A stretch of DNA of 50,235 nucleotides from a virus, in IMG/VR virus record IMGVR_UViG_3300036854_000038, positions 1-50,235 of that record; one strand, given 5' to 3'. Within the stretch, counting starts at the first letter, position 1; each line of letters opens with the position of its first letter. Below are positions 29,627-36,963 of this stretch, in pieces. Made by a program: the position numbers and the translations under genes. The notes below the pieces were generated by a model. That model was not told the origin of the DNA and did no database searches. It worked only from the letters and a program-made list of their open reading frames with translations.

Positions 29627-30003
29627 TGCTCGCGGCCTTCCAGGTCGGACGCGGCGCCGGCCCATGCGTTGCTGACGGTCTCGCTGAGGGGGCAGGGACC
29701 AGGCTGGTGGTAGCCGTCACACACCGGAGTCCGGATGTGCTGTGCGGCGTCGGCGTCGGCCTGGCCGGCGGTGGTGAGGCGGTAGCTGCGGGCGGCGGCG
29801 CGGACCTGCTCGAGGTCGTCGGCCCAGGCGTCCTCGCCGAGGCGGGGCTTGCCGTTCAAGCCGTTGACGTAGTCCTCGCGGAGGTTCTCCTCAAGGGCGT
29901 TGACGCGCCGTCCCAAGCCTCTGGCGTGCAGGACCAGCGGCACAACAGCGCCCAAGGCGACGAGGATGAGCACGAGCATGACGATCAGACCGGCGGCGAG
30001 CAT
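29623..30003 (-). CDS. Membrane-anchored coiled-coil protein (126 aa)
   Basis: An N-terminal hydrophobic span (LIVMLVLILVALGAVVPLVL) is followed by a charged helix (RVNALEENLREDYVNGLNGK) and a C-terminal CDGYHQPGPC. GAGGCCC lies upstream of the ATG. Membrane localisation is clear. The role is unknown. Confidence 0.65.
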   Translation of the reverse strand: MLAAGLIVMLVLILVALGAVVPLVLHARGLGRRVNALEENLREDYVNGLNGKPRLGEDAWADDLEQVRAAARSYRLTTAGQADADAAQHIRTPVCDGYHQPGPCPLSETVSNAWAGAASDLEGREQ

Positions 30004-30221
30004 TGGGCCTCCTGTGTCTGCTGGAGATGGTCGAGCTGGCGGGTGAACCGCTCACGGCGGCCGGTCTGCCAGTCGAAGGTGACGCCGGTCCCGCGGGCGA
30101 TCTTGGTGACGGTGGCGGGCGAGACGCCGAAGTGGCGGGCGATCTGATTGCGGATCGCGTCCGGCTGCCGACACGCCGCCGCGATCCGCTCGCACAGGTC
30201 CCGGGGGAGCGGGGCGGGCAT
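29985..30221 (-). CDS. Helix-turn-helix protein (78 aa)
   Basis: NQIARHFGVSPATVTKIARG (about residues 22-41) is a clean homeodomain-like/resolvase-type HTH. The rest is basic. The ATG at 30221 directly abuts the upstream stop. Probably a small transcription regulator of the leftward block. Confidence 0.7.
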   Translation of the reverse strand: MPAPLPRDLCERIAAACRQPDAIRNQIARHFGVSPATVTKIARGTGVTFDWQTGRRERFTRQLDHLQQTQEAQCSPPV

Positions 30222-30436
30222 CAGGCGGTCGCCTCGAAGGTGAGTTGCTGAGGACCTTTGCCATGCTGTTCGCGGCAATGCTGTTCGAAAGCGCGCTGTA
30301 GGCGGGCTTCATAGCCTCGCGCGTCGGCCGCATGCCAAAACCACCCGCAGCGGTTGCTGTCGGGGCACTCGAAGATCAGTGCAGGTGGCCACGGCTGGGA
30401 AGGGGTCTGTGGGGCTACCCGACCGGCAGAGTCCAT
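30221..30436 (-). CDS. Small zinc-finger-like protein (71 aa)
   Basis: The motif FECPDSNRCGWFWHAADARG carries two cysteines and a downstream HCREQH, forming a possible C2H2-like site (about residues 23-58). It overlaps the upstream gene by 22 bases. Function unknown. Confidence 0.55.
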   Translation of the reverse strand: MDSAGRVAPQTPSQPWPPALIFECPDSNRCGWFWHAADARGYEARLQRAFEQHCREQHGKGPQQLTFEATA

Positions 30437-30879
30437 TGGCGTTCCTTGTCGTCGGCGGCCGAGCCGGGAGCAGCCCCGGGGGGAGGCGCGCTCACCGGCC
30501 CGGCCTGGTGTGCCAGGGCCGCCCCCGCCGCGAGGCGGCCCTGGCTAGTGCTCCGCCCGAGAGTCGAACCCGGGTCCCGCCTGGCCTGGTGTCCGGCCGG
30601 CAGCGGGGCGCGCTCATGCGCCGAAGCTCCATCAAGGGCGGGGCAGGACCCCGGGTGCCAGTGCGGCGAGTCGCCCGGGAACAACTCCACCTCGGTGCCG
30701 TCGTCGAGCAGGACGACCAGCGCCGGGCCCGGCACAACCTCCAGGACCGTGCCGCGCTGGGTGACCTGCTGGTGCTGGGTGGGGGTGTAGCAGGAGGCGG
30801 TGTGGACTTCCACCAGGTCGCCGGGACGGTACAGAGCGCCATGCTGGCCCTGCCCGTCGTAGGTGCTCCTGATGCTCAT
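30415..30879 (-). CDS. Small beta-domain protein with disordered tail (154 aa)
   Basis: The first 70 residues form a strand-rich unit (GALYRPGDLVEVHTASCYTP, VLEVVPGPALVVLLDDGTEV) resembling a small SH3/KOW-like barrel. Thereafter it is Pro/Ala/Arg-rich and poorly structured. GGGGGG lies 5 bases before the ATG. A tRNA T-arm-like stretch on the same strand falls in the tail (30549-30573), probably by chance. Confidence 0.55.
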   Translation of the reverse strand: MSIRSTYDGQGQHGALYRPGDLVEVHTASCYTPTQHQQVTQRGTVLEVVPGPALVVLLDDGTEVELFPGDSPHWHPGSCPALDGASAHERAPLPAGHQARRDPGSTLGRSTSQGRLAAGAALAHQAGPVSAPPPGAAPGSAADDKERQWTLPVG

Positions 30880-30922
30880 GCTGTCCCCCCGCCGCGTTTG
30901 ACCGGGCGATCATAACCGCTTG

Positions 30923-30962
30923 CTGACACAGTGTCATCCCGGAGTGTCGATGCGAGTGTCAG
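30923..30962. promoter_or_regulatory. Operator-like elements (CTGAC family), copy 3
   Basis: The palindrome CTGACACAGTGTCAT at 30923-30937 is followed at 30936-30962 by an inverted copy of the longer element (CTGACACTCG then GACACTCCGG when read on the minus strand). They overlap the 3' end of the VRR-NUC gene, upstream of the 154-aa gene. Confidence 0.6.
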
Positions 30963-31389
30963 TCTGCGGGCGCGCTGAAATGCCCCGCCGTCGCGCGTGG
31001 CGGCCCCTGGAGCCGTTTTCAGCGTCCGGGGGTGCCTGTGTATGCCCTGGTGCTTCTGCGGCCGTCAGAACGGCTTGTACGGCCTCCAGGTCTCCCGGGC
31101 GCCACACATACACCTCGGCGCCGGCCGCCCGGAGCAGCCGCAGCCACTCCCGCTGGTCCGGCTGGAGCCGGCCGCCCTGCCGTTTGAGCTCGGCGAAGAC
31201 GACCCGGAAGACGCCCCGCTCACGGACCAGCACCAGGTCCGGGAAGCCGGGATGGCCCTGGATGGGCGTGGCCCACTTGCCGTTGCGGTTCATCGCCGCG
31301 CGGGCGTGGTGGACCCGCCAGCCGAGCATGCGCGCGAGCTGGACGACTTGGGCTTGCCAGGCCTTCTCACTCATCGCCGGCAGGCTCAC
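30934..31389 (-). CDS. VRR-NUC domain nuclease (151 aa)
   Basis: PD-(D/E)xK-type core: an N-terminal helix (SEKAWQAQVVQLARMLGWRV), then GFPDLVLVRERGVFRVVFAE LK with catalytic Asp, Glu and Lys, then WLRLLRAAGAEVYVWRPGD. This is the VRR-NUC fold, used in phages for recombination or repair of branched DNA. The GTG at 31389 has GGGAGG upstream and overlaps the previous stop. It lies in the same leftward block as the Rad52-like gene. The tail overlaps operator DNA. Confidence 0.8.
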   Translation of the reverse strand: MSLPAMSEKAWQAQVVQLARMLGWRVHHARAAMNRNGKWATPIQGHPGFPDLVLVRERGVFRVVFAELKRQGGRLQPDQREWLRLLRAAGAEVYVWRPGDLEAVQAVLTAAEAPGHTQAPPDAENGSRGRHARRRGISARPQTDTRIDTPG

Positions 31390-31814
31390 GCCTGCCTCCC
31401 GATGGCGGCGGTCAGCGCCGGCGCCTCGCCGTTGCGCTTGGAGCCGTGGGCGGCCAGGATGTCGATCGCCACGCGCACCGCCTCCAGCAGCCGGTCCTCC
31501 GCCAGCCCACGCTCCAGGCCGCGGCGGGTCTGGTCGACCGCCTCCAGCAGCTCTGCCTCCCGCGCCCGGGTGCGCCGCAGGGCGAAGTCGGCGGCGCGCT
31601 GGCGGTCCTCGGCCCGGGTGGCGCGTACCTTGGCCCGCTCCCGGTCGTGGCGCAGGCCACGGATGACCTCGTGGGCGTCGTGCAGCTTCGCCTCGGCCTG
31701 GGTCAGGCTGTCCAGCAGCGCGTCGCGCTCCATGGTGACCTGGCCGAGCGCGCGCGCCGCGTCGTCGCGTTCGCCGGCGACCTCGTGCACCCACTCGAAC
31801 GTTGCCCTATCCAT
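31386..31814 (-). CDS. Coiled-coil protein (142 aa)
   Basis: Nearly the whole chain is charged heptad helix (EWVHEVAGERDDAARALGQV, AEAKLHDAHEVIRGLRHDRE), with a short C-terminal domain (VRVAIDILAAHGSKRN). It overlaps both neighbours. Structural or adaptor role likely. No family recognised. Confidence 0.6.
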   Translation of the reverse strand: MDRATFEWVHEVAGERDDAARALGQVTMERDALLDSLTQAEAKLHDAHEVIRGLRHDRERAKVRATRAEDRQRAADFALRRTRAREAELLEAVDQTRRGLERGLAEDRLLEAVRVAIDILAAHGSKRNGEAPALTAAIGRQA

Positions 31815-32496
31815 CGTGGTCGCTCCCTTCGGCGGGGATCAGCTGGAGCGCTGCACGGTGCATGGCCTCCAGCTCTCGGATTGCGCGTGGGCCCTCCTGC
31901 TCGGCCATGTCCGCCAGCAGCGGCAGGCCCGTGTCGATCGAGGCGAGGACCTCCGCGCGGGTGCTGGGGCGGCCCTCGGTGAACCACAGCGTCTGCGCCG
32001 GGTCGCCGATGCGGACGAGCATGCCGCCCTGCGGGTCGAAGATGAGCCGGAAGGTGCGGGTCACCCACACCAGCGCGACGCCGGGGTTGCGCTCGATCAT
32101 CACGCCGCCCGGCTTGACTGCGGCCTCGGGCTTGCCGGTCTCCCGGCGCCGCATCGCGGGGGTGGTGAGGAACGGGCAGGCCCGCGCGGACCAGGTGGCG
32201 CAGTCCCGGTGGGACGGCGGCTCGCTGCTGACGCGGTTGACCGCGCACATGGGCCCGATCACGAACGCCTTGTAGGCGCCGAGGCGTTCCCCGCACACCC
32301 AGCAGCGCTCCCCTTGGATGGCGTCCTCGAGTTTGCCGGAGCCGACGACGCGGAAGTCCGGCGTGCCGTTGCCGGCGGTGGTCTCGTTGCCGTCGTCGTC
32401 CAGCCAGGCGACGAACCAGGGCACCGGCCGGTGGTGGCGGTCGCGTGGCAGGCGGGCCATGCGGTCAGGCATCGGGCCGGGGTCGTTGGCGGTCAC
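31807..32496 (-). CDS. Conserved actinophage protein with cysteine motifs (229 aa)
   Basis: GTG at 32496 overlaps the upstream stop. It contains CWVCGERLGAYKAFVIGPMC, then SSEPPSHRDCATWSARACPF and a helical C-terminal half. The combined CxxC...GPMC...HxxC pattern suggests a metal site, and the layout recurs in actinomycete phages and plasmids. Function not known. Confidence 0.65.
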   Translation of the reverse strand: MTANDPGPMPDRMARLPRDRHHRPVPWFVAWLDDDGNETTAGNGTPDFRVVGSGKLEDAIQGERCWVCGERLGAYKAFVIGPMCAVNRVSSEPPSHRDCATWSARACPFLTTPAMRRRETGKPEAAVKPGGVMIERNPGVALVWVTRTFRLIFDPQGGMLVRIGDPAQTLWFTEGRPSTRAEVLASIDTGLPLLADMAEQEGPRAIRELEAMHRAALQLIPAEGSDHDG

Positions 32497-32762
32497 GATG
32501 CGCCTCCGATTCCGCAGCAGTCGGCGCAGCACACGCCGACGCCGCGCACGAAGCCGATCTGTTCGCCCTTCTCAACCCACCGGCCGCAGTCTTCAGCGCG
32601 GCACCAGGTCCGGTGGAACGCCTCCAGAACGTGGTAGGGCCGCAGCGCCGGCCGGGTGGGGAGGGCCTGCTCGAGCTCCCGGTGGCAGGCCGAGCAGGAC
32701 GTGGCCGGCCAGATCTCGTGCTTGCAGCGCTCCTGCGGCGGTGCGGCGGTGATCGTGGTCAT
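32493..32762 (-). CDS. Zinc-ribbon protein (89 aa)
   Basis: CSACHRELE around residue 23, CRAEDCGRWVEKGEQIGFVR, and a terminal CCADCCG provide two or more metal sites. It begins MTTITAAPPQERCKHEIWPA. It overlaps the next gene by GTGA. Function unknown. Confidence 0.6.
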   Translation of the reverse strand: MTTITAAPPQERCKHEIWPATSCSACHRELEQALPTRPALRPYHVLEAFHRTWCRAEDCGRWVEKGEQIGFVRGVGVCCADCCGIGGAS

Positions 32763-32808
32763 GACGCGCTCCTCTCAGCGCTTGGCGGTGGGATGAACCA
32801 GCGGCGCA

Positions 32809-33186
32809 TCAGTCAGCCCGCCAGCCAAAGCCCCCATCGGGGTTGTCCTCGTCCAGGTCCTCCTCATCGGGGTCGTCCTCGTACTCGGGGGCAGTGAGCT
32901 GGAGCGGTGAAGGCGGATACAGCAACCGCAGCACTTCCTCGCGCGAGTAGTAGGACAGCAGGTACAGGGCCGGCCCGCTCGGGTTGAAGGCGTACTCGCG
33001 GCGCAGCGTGATCCCGTCGGCCTCCGGGGTCTGCACCAGCAGCGCCCCGCTCAGCAGTTCGTCTTGGGCGATGCGGCCGGCGATCGTCTTGTGGCCCATG
33101 AGCTGGACGACGGCCCAGCGGCCGTCACGCGGCACAGCACGAGCCTCGTCGGCGGCGGTGTCGGCGATCGTGCTCTTGTCCCCCAT
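32809..33186 (-). CDS. Small acidic protein (125 aa)
   Basis: The core WAVVQLMGHKTIAGRIAQDE followed by YAFNPSGPALYLLSYYSREE is strand-rich. The tail (EYEDDPDEEDLDEDNPDGG) is very acidic and could mimic DNA. The family resembles small phage proteins with a GHKTIAGR motif, of unknown role. It lies just downstream of the replication genes. Confidence 0.6.
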   Translation of the reverse strand: MGDKSTIADTAADEARAVPRDGRWAVVQLMGHKTIAGRIAQDELLSGALLVQTPEADGITLRREYAFNPSGPALYLLSYYSREEVLRLLYPPSPLQLTAPEYEDDPDEEDLDEDNPDGGFGWRAD

Positions 33187-33188
33187 GG

Positions 33189-33680
33189 TCAGGCTCCCTT
33201 CGACGACTCCAGGGCTGGCCGGGCGGGCGGCGGGAGCTCCCGCTGGCTTGCGGCCATCTCGCGGCGGCGGCGCTGGAGGATGGACTGGTAGGCGTCCCGG
33301 AACTGCGCCCGGGTGGCAGCCGGGTTGGTGCTGGTGCGGATCTCGTACAGGCCGATGGTGCGGGCGGCCTGCTGGGCGGCCTCATGCGACCAGGGCCGGT
33401 CGGTGCCACCGGCGTGCTCCTCGGCCTCCGCCCAGGCGTCTTCCCAGCCGGGGGCCTGGTCACGCTGGTCGACGCAGCGCTGCCAGATGGTGGCGATCGA
33501 CGGCATGAACTCGCATTCGAGGGTGAGCGCGTCCACAACGGCGACGACCTCGGCCGGCTCGAACACGGCGAGACGCTTGGCGTAGGTGCGGCTGGTGCCG
33601 TCGATGGGTTTGGCGGCCGGCCAGGCCCTGAGCATGTCGGCCCAGATCGGGGCGAACCACGAATGGTCGCTGCGGTTCAT
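33189..33680 (-). CDS. Helicase-loader-like protein (163 aa)
   Basis: The helical N-terminal part (WFAPIWADMLRAWPAAKPID, YAKRLAVFEPAEVVAVVDAL, EFMPSIATIWQRCVDQRD) resembles loaders/inhibitors of phage replicative helicases. The C-terminus is a charged helix. It directly follows the initiator gene (ATGA overlap), the lambda O-P order. Assignment is by layout and needs a profile search. Confidence 0.55.
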   Translation of the reverse strand: MNRSDHSWFAPIWADMLRAWPAAKPIDGTSRTYAKRLAVFEPAEVVAVVDALTLECEFMPSIATIWQRCVDQRDQAPGWEDAWAEAEEHAGGTDRPWSHEAAQQAARTIGLYEIRTSTNPAATRAQFRDAYQSILQRRRREMAASQRELPPPARPALESSKGA

Positions 33681-34579
33681 GTGAGCAGCTCCTGGAGGCT
33701 GGCGAGGCGGCGCCGGTCGGCGTCGGTGAGTCGGTGGCCGTTGCGGCTGGCGCCGCGGGCGGCGGCGTCGATGAATGACAGCAGGGTTGCGGGGTGCTGG
33801 TTTGAGTGGTGCCATTCCCAGAGGCCGCGTTTGATGATCTCGGGGGGGTGGCTGGCCTCAAATGCGAGGCCGAGGTTTTTTGCGAGCTGGCCGATGGTGC
33901 GCCTGTCGAATCCGTTGACGCCGTTTTCGTGTCGCCAGTCGATATAGGCGGCCAGGACGGTCTGGGCTGTCTCCGGCTGGGGGCCGTCCTTGACGATCTC
34001 GGCGTCGATCGTCTCGGGGTCGTCGGCCGGAGGCGTCGGCGCAGCCGGCGCCGTAGGTAGTTCTTTGCTTTTAGGCTTTTCCCTTCTCTTCCTATTAGGC
34101 GAGTCCGGTGAGCGAGCCACTACGGGCTTGTGGCTCGGTGAGCGAGCCACTACTAGCGACTCGGTGAGCGAGCCACTAGCCGCTAGTGGCTCGGTGGGCG
34201 AGTCGCTACGGTCGGCGTCTAGTGGCTCGGTGAGCGAGCCGCTACGAGCTAGTGGCTCGGTGAGCGAGTCGCTAGCCTCTGTCTGTAGTGGCTCGGTGGG
34301 CGAGCCACTAGCGGGGTCCGGGACGAGGATGCGGTACGCCGTCGACCGTCGTCCGGCACCGGCCTCCAGCTTCTCCAATTCGCCACGAGCGATGAGTGAA
34401 TTCAGCGCCTCGTGCACCGTCGAGGTCGAAATACGCGCTTCCTTGGCCAGCCGCCGGCGGGACGCGGAGCATTCGCCGGTCTGCCTGTCGGCGCGAAATG
34501 CGATGACCACGAGTACCTTCCACGCCGCATCCGTCGAGGGGCTGTCCTCGACCACGTACTGCATCGCGGCGTAGTTCAC
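33677..34579 (-). CDS. Replication initiator with iteron-encoded repeats (300 aa)
   Basis: A winged-helix N-terminus (about 10-90: SPSTDAAWKVLVVIAFRADR, RLAKEARISTSTVHEALNSL) is followed by seven protein repeats such as SGSLTEPL and SDSPTEPL (about 92-160). These are encoded by DNA palindromes that are probably its own binding sites. A basic stretch (NRKRREKPKSK) is encoded by the AT-rich segment. The C-terminal domain is helical (AYIDWRHENGVNGFDRRTIG). The GTG has GGGGAG 6 bases upstream, inside a hairpin. This is the lambda O organisation, with the origin inside the initiator gene. Confidence 0.8.
   Translation of the reverse strand: MNYAAMQYVVEDSPSTDAAWKVLVVIAFRADRQTGECSASRRRLAKEARISTSTVHEALNSLIARGELEKLEAGAGRRSTAYRILVPDPASGSPTEPLQTEASDSLTEPLARSGSLTEPLDADRSDSPTEPLAASGSLTESLVVARSPSHKPVVARSPDSPNRKRREKPKSKELPTAPAAPTPPADDPETIDAEIVKDGPQPETAQTVLAAYIDWRHENGVNGFDRRTIGQLAKNLGLAFEASHPPEIIKRGLWEWHHSNQHPATLLSFIDAAARGASRNGHRLTDADRRRLASLQELLT
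34053..34100. other. AT-rich segment, candidate origin unwinding element
   Basis: This stretch is about 58% A+T in a genome near 32%, with TTCTTTGCTTTTAGGCTTTT at its core. It sits at the left edge of the seven iterons, the position of the unwinding element in lambda-type origins. Confidence 0.65.
34098..34311. repeat. Seven palindromic iterons, candidate replication origin
   Basis: Seven imperfect copies of a dyad with arms TAGTGGCTCG and CGAGCCACTA around a GTGAG/GTGGG centre, centred near 34112, 34142, 34166, 34197, 34232, 34262 and 34298 (24-36 bp apart). They lie inside the initiator gene, next to an AT-rich stretch. The leftmost copy is the most degenerate. Confidence 0.82.
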
Positions 34580-34581
34580 TC

Positions 34582-34605
34582 GGCGCTCCCCTTCCTGGAG
34601 GCGCC
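34582..34605 (-). promoter_or_regulatory. Hairpin covering the initiator ribosome site
   Basis: On the minus strand GGCGC-c-TCC pairs with GGA-GCGCC around a short loop (8 bp plus a one-base bulge). The GGGGAG ribosome site lies in the 3' part, so the initiator start could be closed until the hairpin melts. Confidence 0.5.
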
Positions 34606-34653
34606 GACCCCGGGGTACAATGATCCCGAGTTGGACGGCTCCTCCCGTCCTCT

Positions 34654-34687
34654 GCGACCCGGCAGGCCCCGACAGCCGCCGGGTCGC
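34654..34687 (-). terminator. 10-bp hairpin upstream of the initiator gene
   Basis: GCGACCCGGC (34654-34663) and GCCGGGTCGC (34678-34687) pair perfectly around 14 bases, 21 bases past the stop of the gene at 34708. It separates the upstream block from the initiator unit. The region 34580-34707 holds no gene. Confidence 0.7.
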
Positions 34688-34707
34688 TTCACGTTCGTAG
34701 GCGGATC

Positions 34708-35247
34708 TTAGCCGACTGCTGACGCTGTGTCAGCAGTAGTCGCAGCGGCAGTGTCAGGGTCGGCGAAGGTGGGATTCCACGCACGCAGGTGCGACCGCAC
34801 CAGCTGGTCGATCGGGCCTTCCCAGTCGGCCCGCTCGAGGCCTTCCACCAGCTCGGGGATCGCCGGGTGGGCCTGGGCGCGCACCAACCCCCGCGCAAGC
34901 GGGTCGCTGTCTTCGATGACGATCGGCTCAGGCGGGTCGTAGTCGTCCTCGTCGTCCTCTTCTGGCTCGCCGAGCACCACCCCGGCCTCATCGAACACAA
35001 CCAACTCGGGGGGCACCATCCTGGCCAGGCCGGGGCCACCGGTCAGGCCAACCTCGCGGAAGCTCTCAGGGTCCATGGGTTCCTCCTGGTCGAACAGGCG
35101 GCCCTGGCCGAGGCCTCGGCCGTGGTGGGCGCCCTCGCAGATACAGTCACAGTCCGGCCCGCGCGCCTGGTGGCAGCGCGCGTCACAGCGCCGCTCGCCG
35201 CCACCTGGGCCGCCGAGCGCGCCGCCAGCGCTGATCAGGGTGACCAT
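34708..35247 (-). CDS. Protein with N-terminal cysteine motif and acidic core (179 aa)
   Basis: The N-terminus has CDARCHQARGPDCDCICEGA followed by HHGRG, a Cys/His motif I associate with actinomycete plasmid and phage proteins. The middle is acidic (EPEEDDEDDYDPPEPIVIED) and the end helical (ADWEGPIDQLVRSHLRAWNP). A second start at 35076 (MDPESF) has a much better ribosome site (AGGAGG, 5 bases), so a shorter 122-aa form may also be made. The 3' end overlaps an operator. Confidence 0.6.
   Translation of the reverse strand: MVTLISAGGALGGPGGGERRCDARCHQARGPDCDCICEGAHHGRGLGQGRLFDQEEPMDPESFREVGLTGGPGLARMVPPELVVFDEAGVVLGEPEEDDEDDYDPPEPIVIEDSDPLARGLVRAQAHPAIPELVEGLERADWEGPIDQLVRSHLRAWNPTFADPDTAAATTADTASAVG
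34715..34737. promoter_or_regulatory. 23-bp operator palindrome (CTGAC family), copy 4
   Basis: ACTGCTGAC (34715-34723), five bases, GTCAGCAGT (34729-34737) contain the family core CTGACGCTGTGTCAG at 34719-34733. A further half-site AGTGTCAG is at 34750-34757. It sits just upstream of the initiator unit. Confidence 0.65.
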
Positions 35248-35396
35248 CGCTGTGGGGCCGGGGTGGTCGTGGTCGGGCCCGGCGGTGGCGGCGCGCCGGG
35301 GCGGCCCGACCCGGCAATGCCGAGGGCGGCCAGCAGCAGCGTGGCCACGACGACGAGGGCAACCCGGGCGGCCCCCCGCGCGAGGCGGCTACGCAC
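35235..35396 (-). CDS. Signal-anchored proline-rich peptide (53 aa)
   Basis: VRSRLARGAARVALVVVATL then LLAALGIAGSG forms a basic N-terminus and a hydrophobic span, followed by a Pro/Thr tail. It overlaps both neighbours (GTG within the end of the 65-aa gene, stop within the start of the next). The ribosome site is weak. Membrane or exported peptide of unknown role. Confidence 0.45.
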   Translation of the reverse strand: MRSRLARGAARVALVVVATLLLAALGIAGSGRPGAPPPPGPTTTTPAPQRWSP

Positions 35397-35586
35397 CGGG
35401 CCCACCCGCCCGGCGGGCCTTGCGGCGCTCGTGGCGGCGACGCTCGTAGGCGGTCACGCAGCGCCTGGCGATCGCCGCGTACCGGGCGGTCACCTCGGCG
35501 GCGTTGTCCAGCCGCAACGCATCGACGACCCGCTGGCCGAGCTCGAAGCGGTCCAGGTGCACCCCTCGGATGTCAGCCGCCCTCAC
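35389..35586 (-). CDS. Small basic helical protein (65 aa)
   Basis: It begins MRAADIRGVHLDRFELGQRV and ends in a strongly basic helix (AYERRRHERRKARRAGG), typical of a nucleic-acid-associated peptide. It overlaps the Rad52-like gene stop. Function unknown. Confidence 0.55.
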   Translation of the reverse strand: MRAADIRGVHLDRFELGQRVVDALRLDNAAEVTARYAAIARRCVTAYERRRHERRKARRAGGPGA

Positions 35587-36485
35587 GCGACGACACCCCG
35601 CTGGAGCAGCTGCTCGCGCGCGTCGTGCATGCAGGTCGTCCAGTGCTGCATGTCCGGGTCGTTGTAGAGGTGGTGGTCACGGCCGAACCGCTGGAGCTTG
35701 GCGTTGCCCAGGGCGCGCTGGAAGGCCAGCGAGCAGGCTTCGGCGATTGCGCGTGCCTCGGCCAAGCTGCGGGAGTCAGGGCTGGGGAGTTGCCCGAGCC
35801 AGGCGATCGCCTCCGGGGTGGGCATGCCCTGGTCGATCATCGGCTCGGCCGAGACGACCTCGGCGTTTCCCGGCTCCGACCGGGCCGGCTGCTGGGCGGC
35901 CTTGGCGGCAGTGTCCGGGGTCTGTTGGGCGGGTACGGCCTGCTCAGCTTCGGCGTCCTGGTCGGGTTGGCCGTCCTCGTCCCGGCGTAGCTGGGTGTCG
36001 AGGAAGTAGTGCTCCTGCGCCCACAGGTGCAGCCCGAGGCCGAGACGCATGCAGCAGCGCTTGAGCGCATCCGAAGCCGCATCCTTGAGCCGGGCGCCGT
36101 CGTGGGGCCAGTTGTGGACGTCGCCGACGTCGCCGACCTCCTCGACCTCGACGCGCTGCCCGTCGACCGTGCAGGACAGCCGCCACACGCCGCCGACGAC
36201 GACGCTGTGGAGCGCCGGGGTGCCCTGCCGGGCCCGCCGGCTGCGGCCCTCCGAGTTGGGCGCGATTGCCGCGACGTCGCCGCGGACGACCTCGACCAAC
36301 TTGAAGTCGAACGGGCCGACAATGCTCAGCAGCCGCTGGTTGACGACGTGGTGGGCAACATAGTCGATGCCGTCCTTGCGCTCGATGAAACCATCGGGGA
36401 AGCGGCGGGCAAGCTGGCGGAGCTGCTCGCCTTCGCCAGCAGGAAGGATCTCGCCGCTGGCGGTGTCGACGCGCTGGCTGGTCAC
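35583..36485 (-). CDS. Rad52-like single-strand annealing protein (300 aa)
   Basis: The N-terminal core (about 15-170) shows the Rad52/Rad22-like order: KDGIDYVAHHVVNQRLLSIV, FDFKLVEVVRGDVAAIAPNS, GVWRLSCTVDGQRVEVEEVG, then GARLKDAASDALKRCCMRLG and LGLHLWAQEHYFLD. Such proteins anneal complementary strands for phage recombination and repair. The C-terminal half is a Gln/Glu-rich linker plus a helical tail. It shares the block with the VRR-NUC nuclease. Confidence 0.82.
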   Translation of the reverse strand: MTSQRVDTASGEILPAGEGEQLRQLARRFPDGFIERKDGIDYVAHHVVNQRLLSIVGPFDFKLVEVVRGDVAAIAPNSEGRSRRARQGTPALHSVVVGGVWRLSCTVDGQRVEVEEVGDVGDVHNWPHDGARLKDAASDALKRCCMRLGLGLHLWAQEHYFLDTQLRRDEDGQPDQDAEAEQAVPAQQTPDTAAKAAQQPARSEPGNAEVVSAEPMIDQGMPTPEAIAWLGQLPSPDSRSLAEARAIAEACSLAFQRALGNAKLQRFGRDHHLYNDPDMQHWTTCMHDAREQLLQRGVVA

Positions 36486-36724
36486 GGTGCCTCCCTGATG
36501 AGTTCGACCCGCCCGCCGCAGCGGGGGCAGGGCTTGGCGGTTCGGACCTCATGAACGGTGCGGCAGATCGCACATCCGGCCAGCGGATGCATCACGCTTG
36601 GCAGGGTCGGGGTCCGCGTACCCTTCCAGCCGCAGGGCTTCAGGCGGACATGGCTCAGATCCCGGGTACGGGTCGCCTCGCTCCAGAAGGGCGGATGTCC
36701 GGCGCACCGGACGTTGGCGGTCAC
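36482..36724 (-). CDS. Zinc-ribbon protein (80 aa)
   Basis: A terminal CAICRTVHEVRTAKPCPRCG gives two CxxC pairs. The N-terminus also has a Cys/His pair (VRCAGHPPFW). It overlaps both neighbours by ATGA/GTGA. Function unknown. Confidence 0.6.
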   Translation of the reverse strand: MTANVRCAGHPPFWSEATRTRDLSHVRLKPCGWKGTRTPTLPSVMHPLAGCAICRTVHEVRTAKPCPRCGGRVELIREAP

Positions 36725-36963
36725 GGCAGCTCCTCCGGGTAGTGGGCGGCCTCGAGGAGGCGCTCCTCGCCCAGGCCGTCGTCGGGGATGTCGCCCAGGC
36801 CGAGCCGCTCCGACCGTTCGGCCTGCTCCCGCTCGTACTGGGAGCAGCCGGCCAACCAGCCCCGGGCGTAGTCGGACCCGGAGCCGGTGGGTGGCCGCCA
36901 GGTGTCACGGCCGGTGTAGCAGGCGGTCAGGGCGTCCTGGCGGCCCTGCTCATGCGGGATCAC
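36721..36963 (-). CDS. Small acidic protein (80 aa)
   Basis: It begins MIPHEQGRQDALTACYTGRD and contains YARGWLAGCSQYEREQAERS, a common phage motif of unknown role. Acidic C-terminal helix. It overlaps the next gene by 4 bases. Confidence 0.6.
   Translation of the reverse strand: MIPHEQGRQDALTACYTGRDTWRPPTGSGSDYARGWLAGCSQYEREQAERSERLGLGDIPDDGLGEERLLEAAHYPEELP

Noticed and set aside
30549-30573. tRNA T-arm and acceptor-like stretch on the minus strand
   Set aside because: GGTTCGACT with matching stem bases is present, but no proper anticodon stem or T33 and only a 6-of-7 match for the acceptor; it also lies inside a coding gene and 9 kb from the integrase, so neither a tRNA nor the attP core is supported.
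34098-34311. CRISPR-like array
   Set aside because: The repeats are close together with spacers of only a few bases, are imperfect palindromes, and are coding; an iteron origin explains them.
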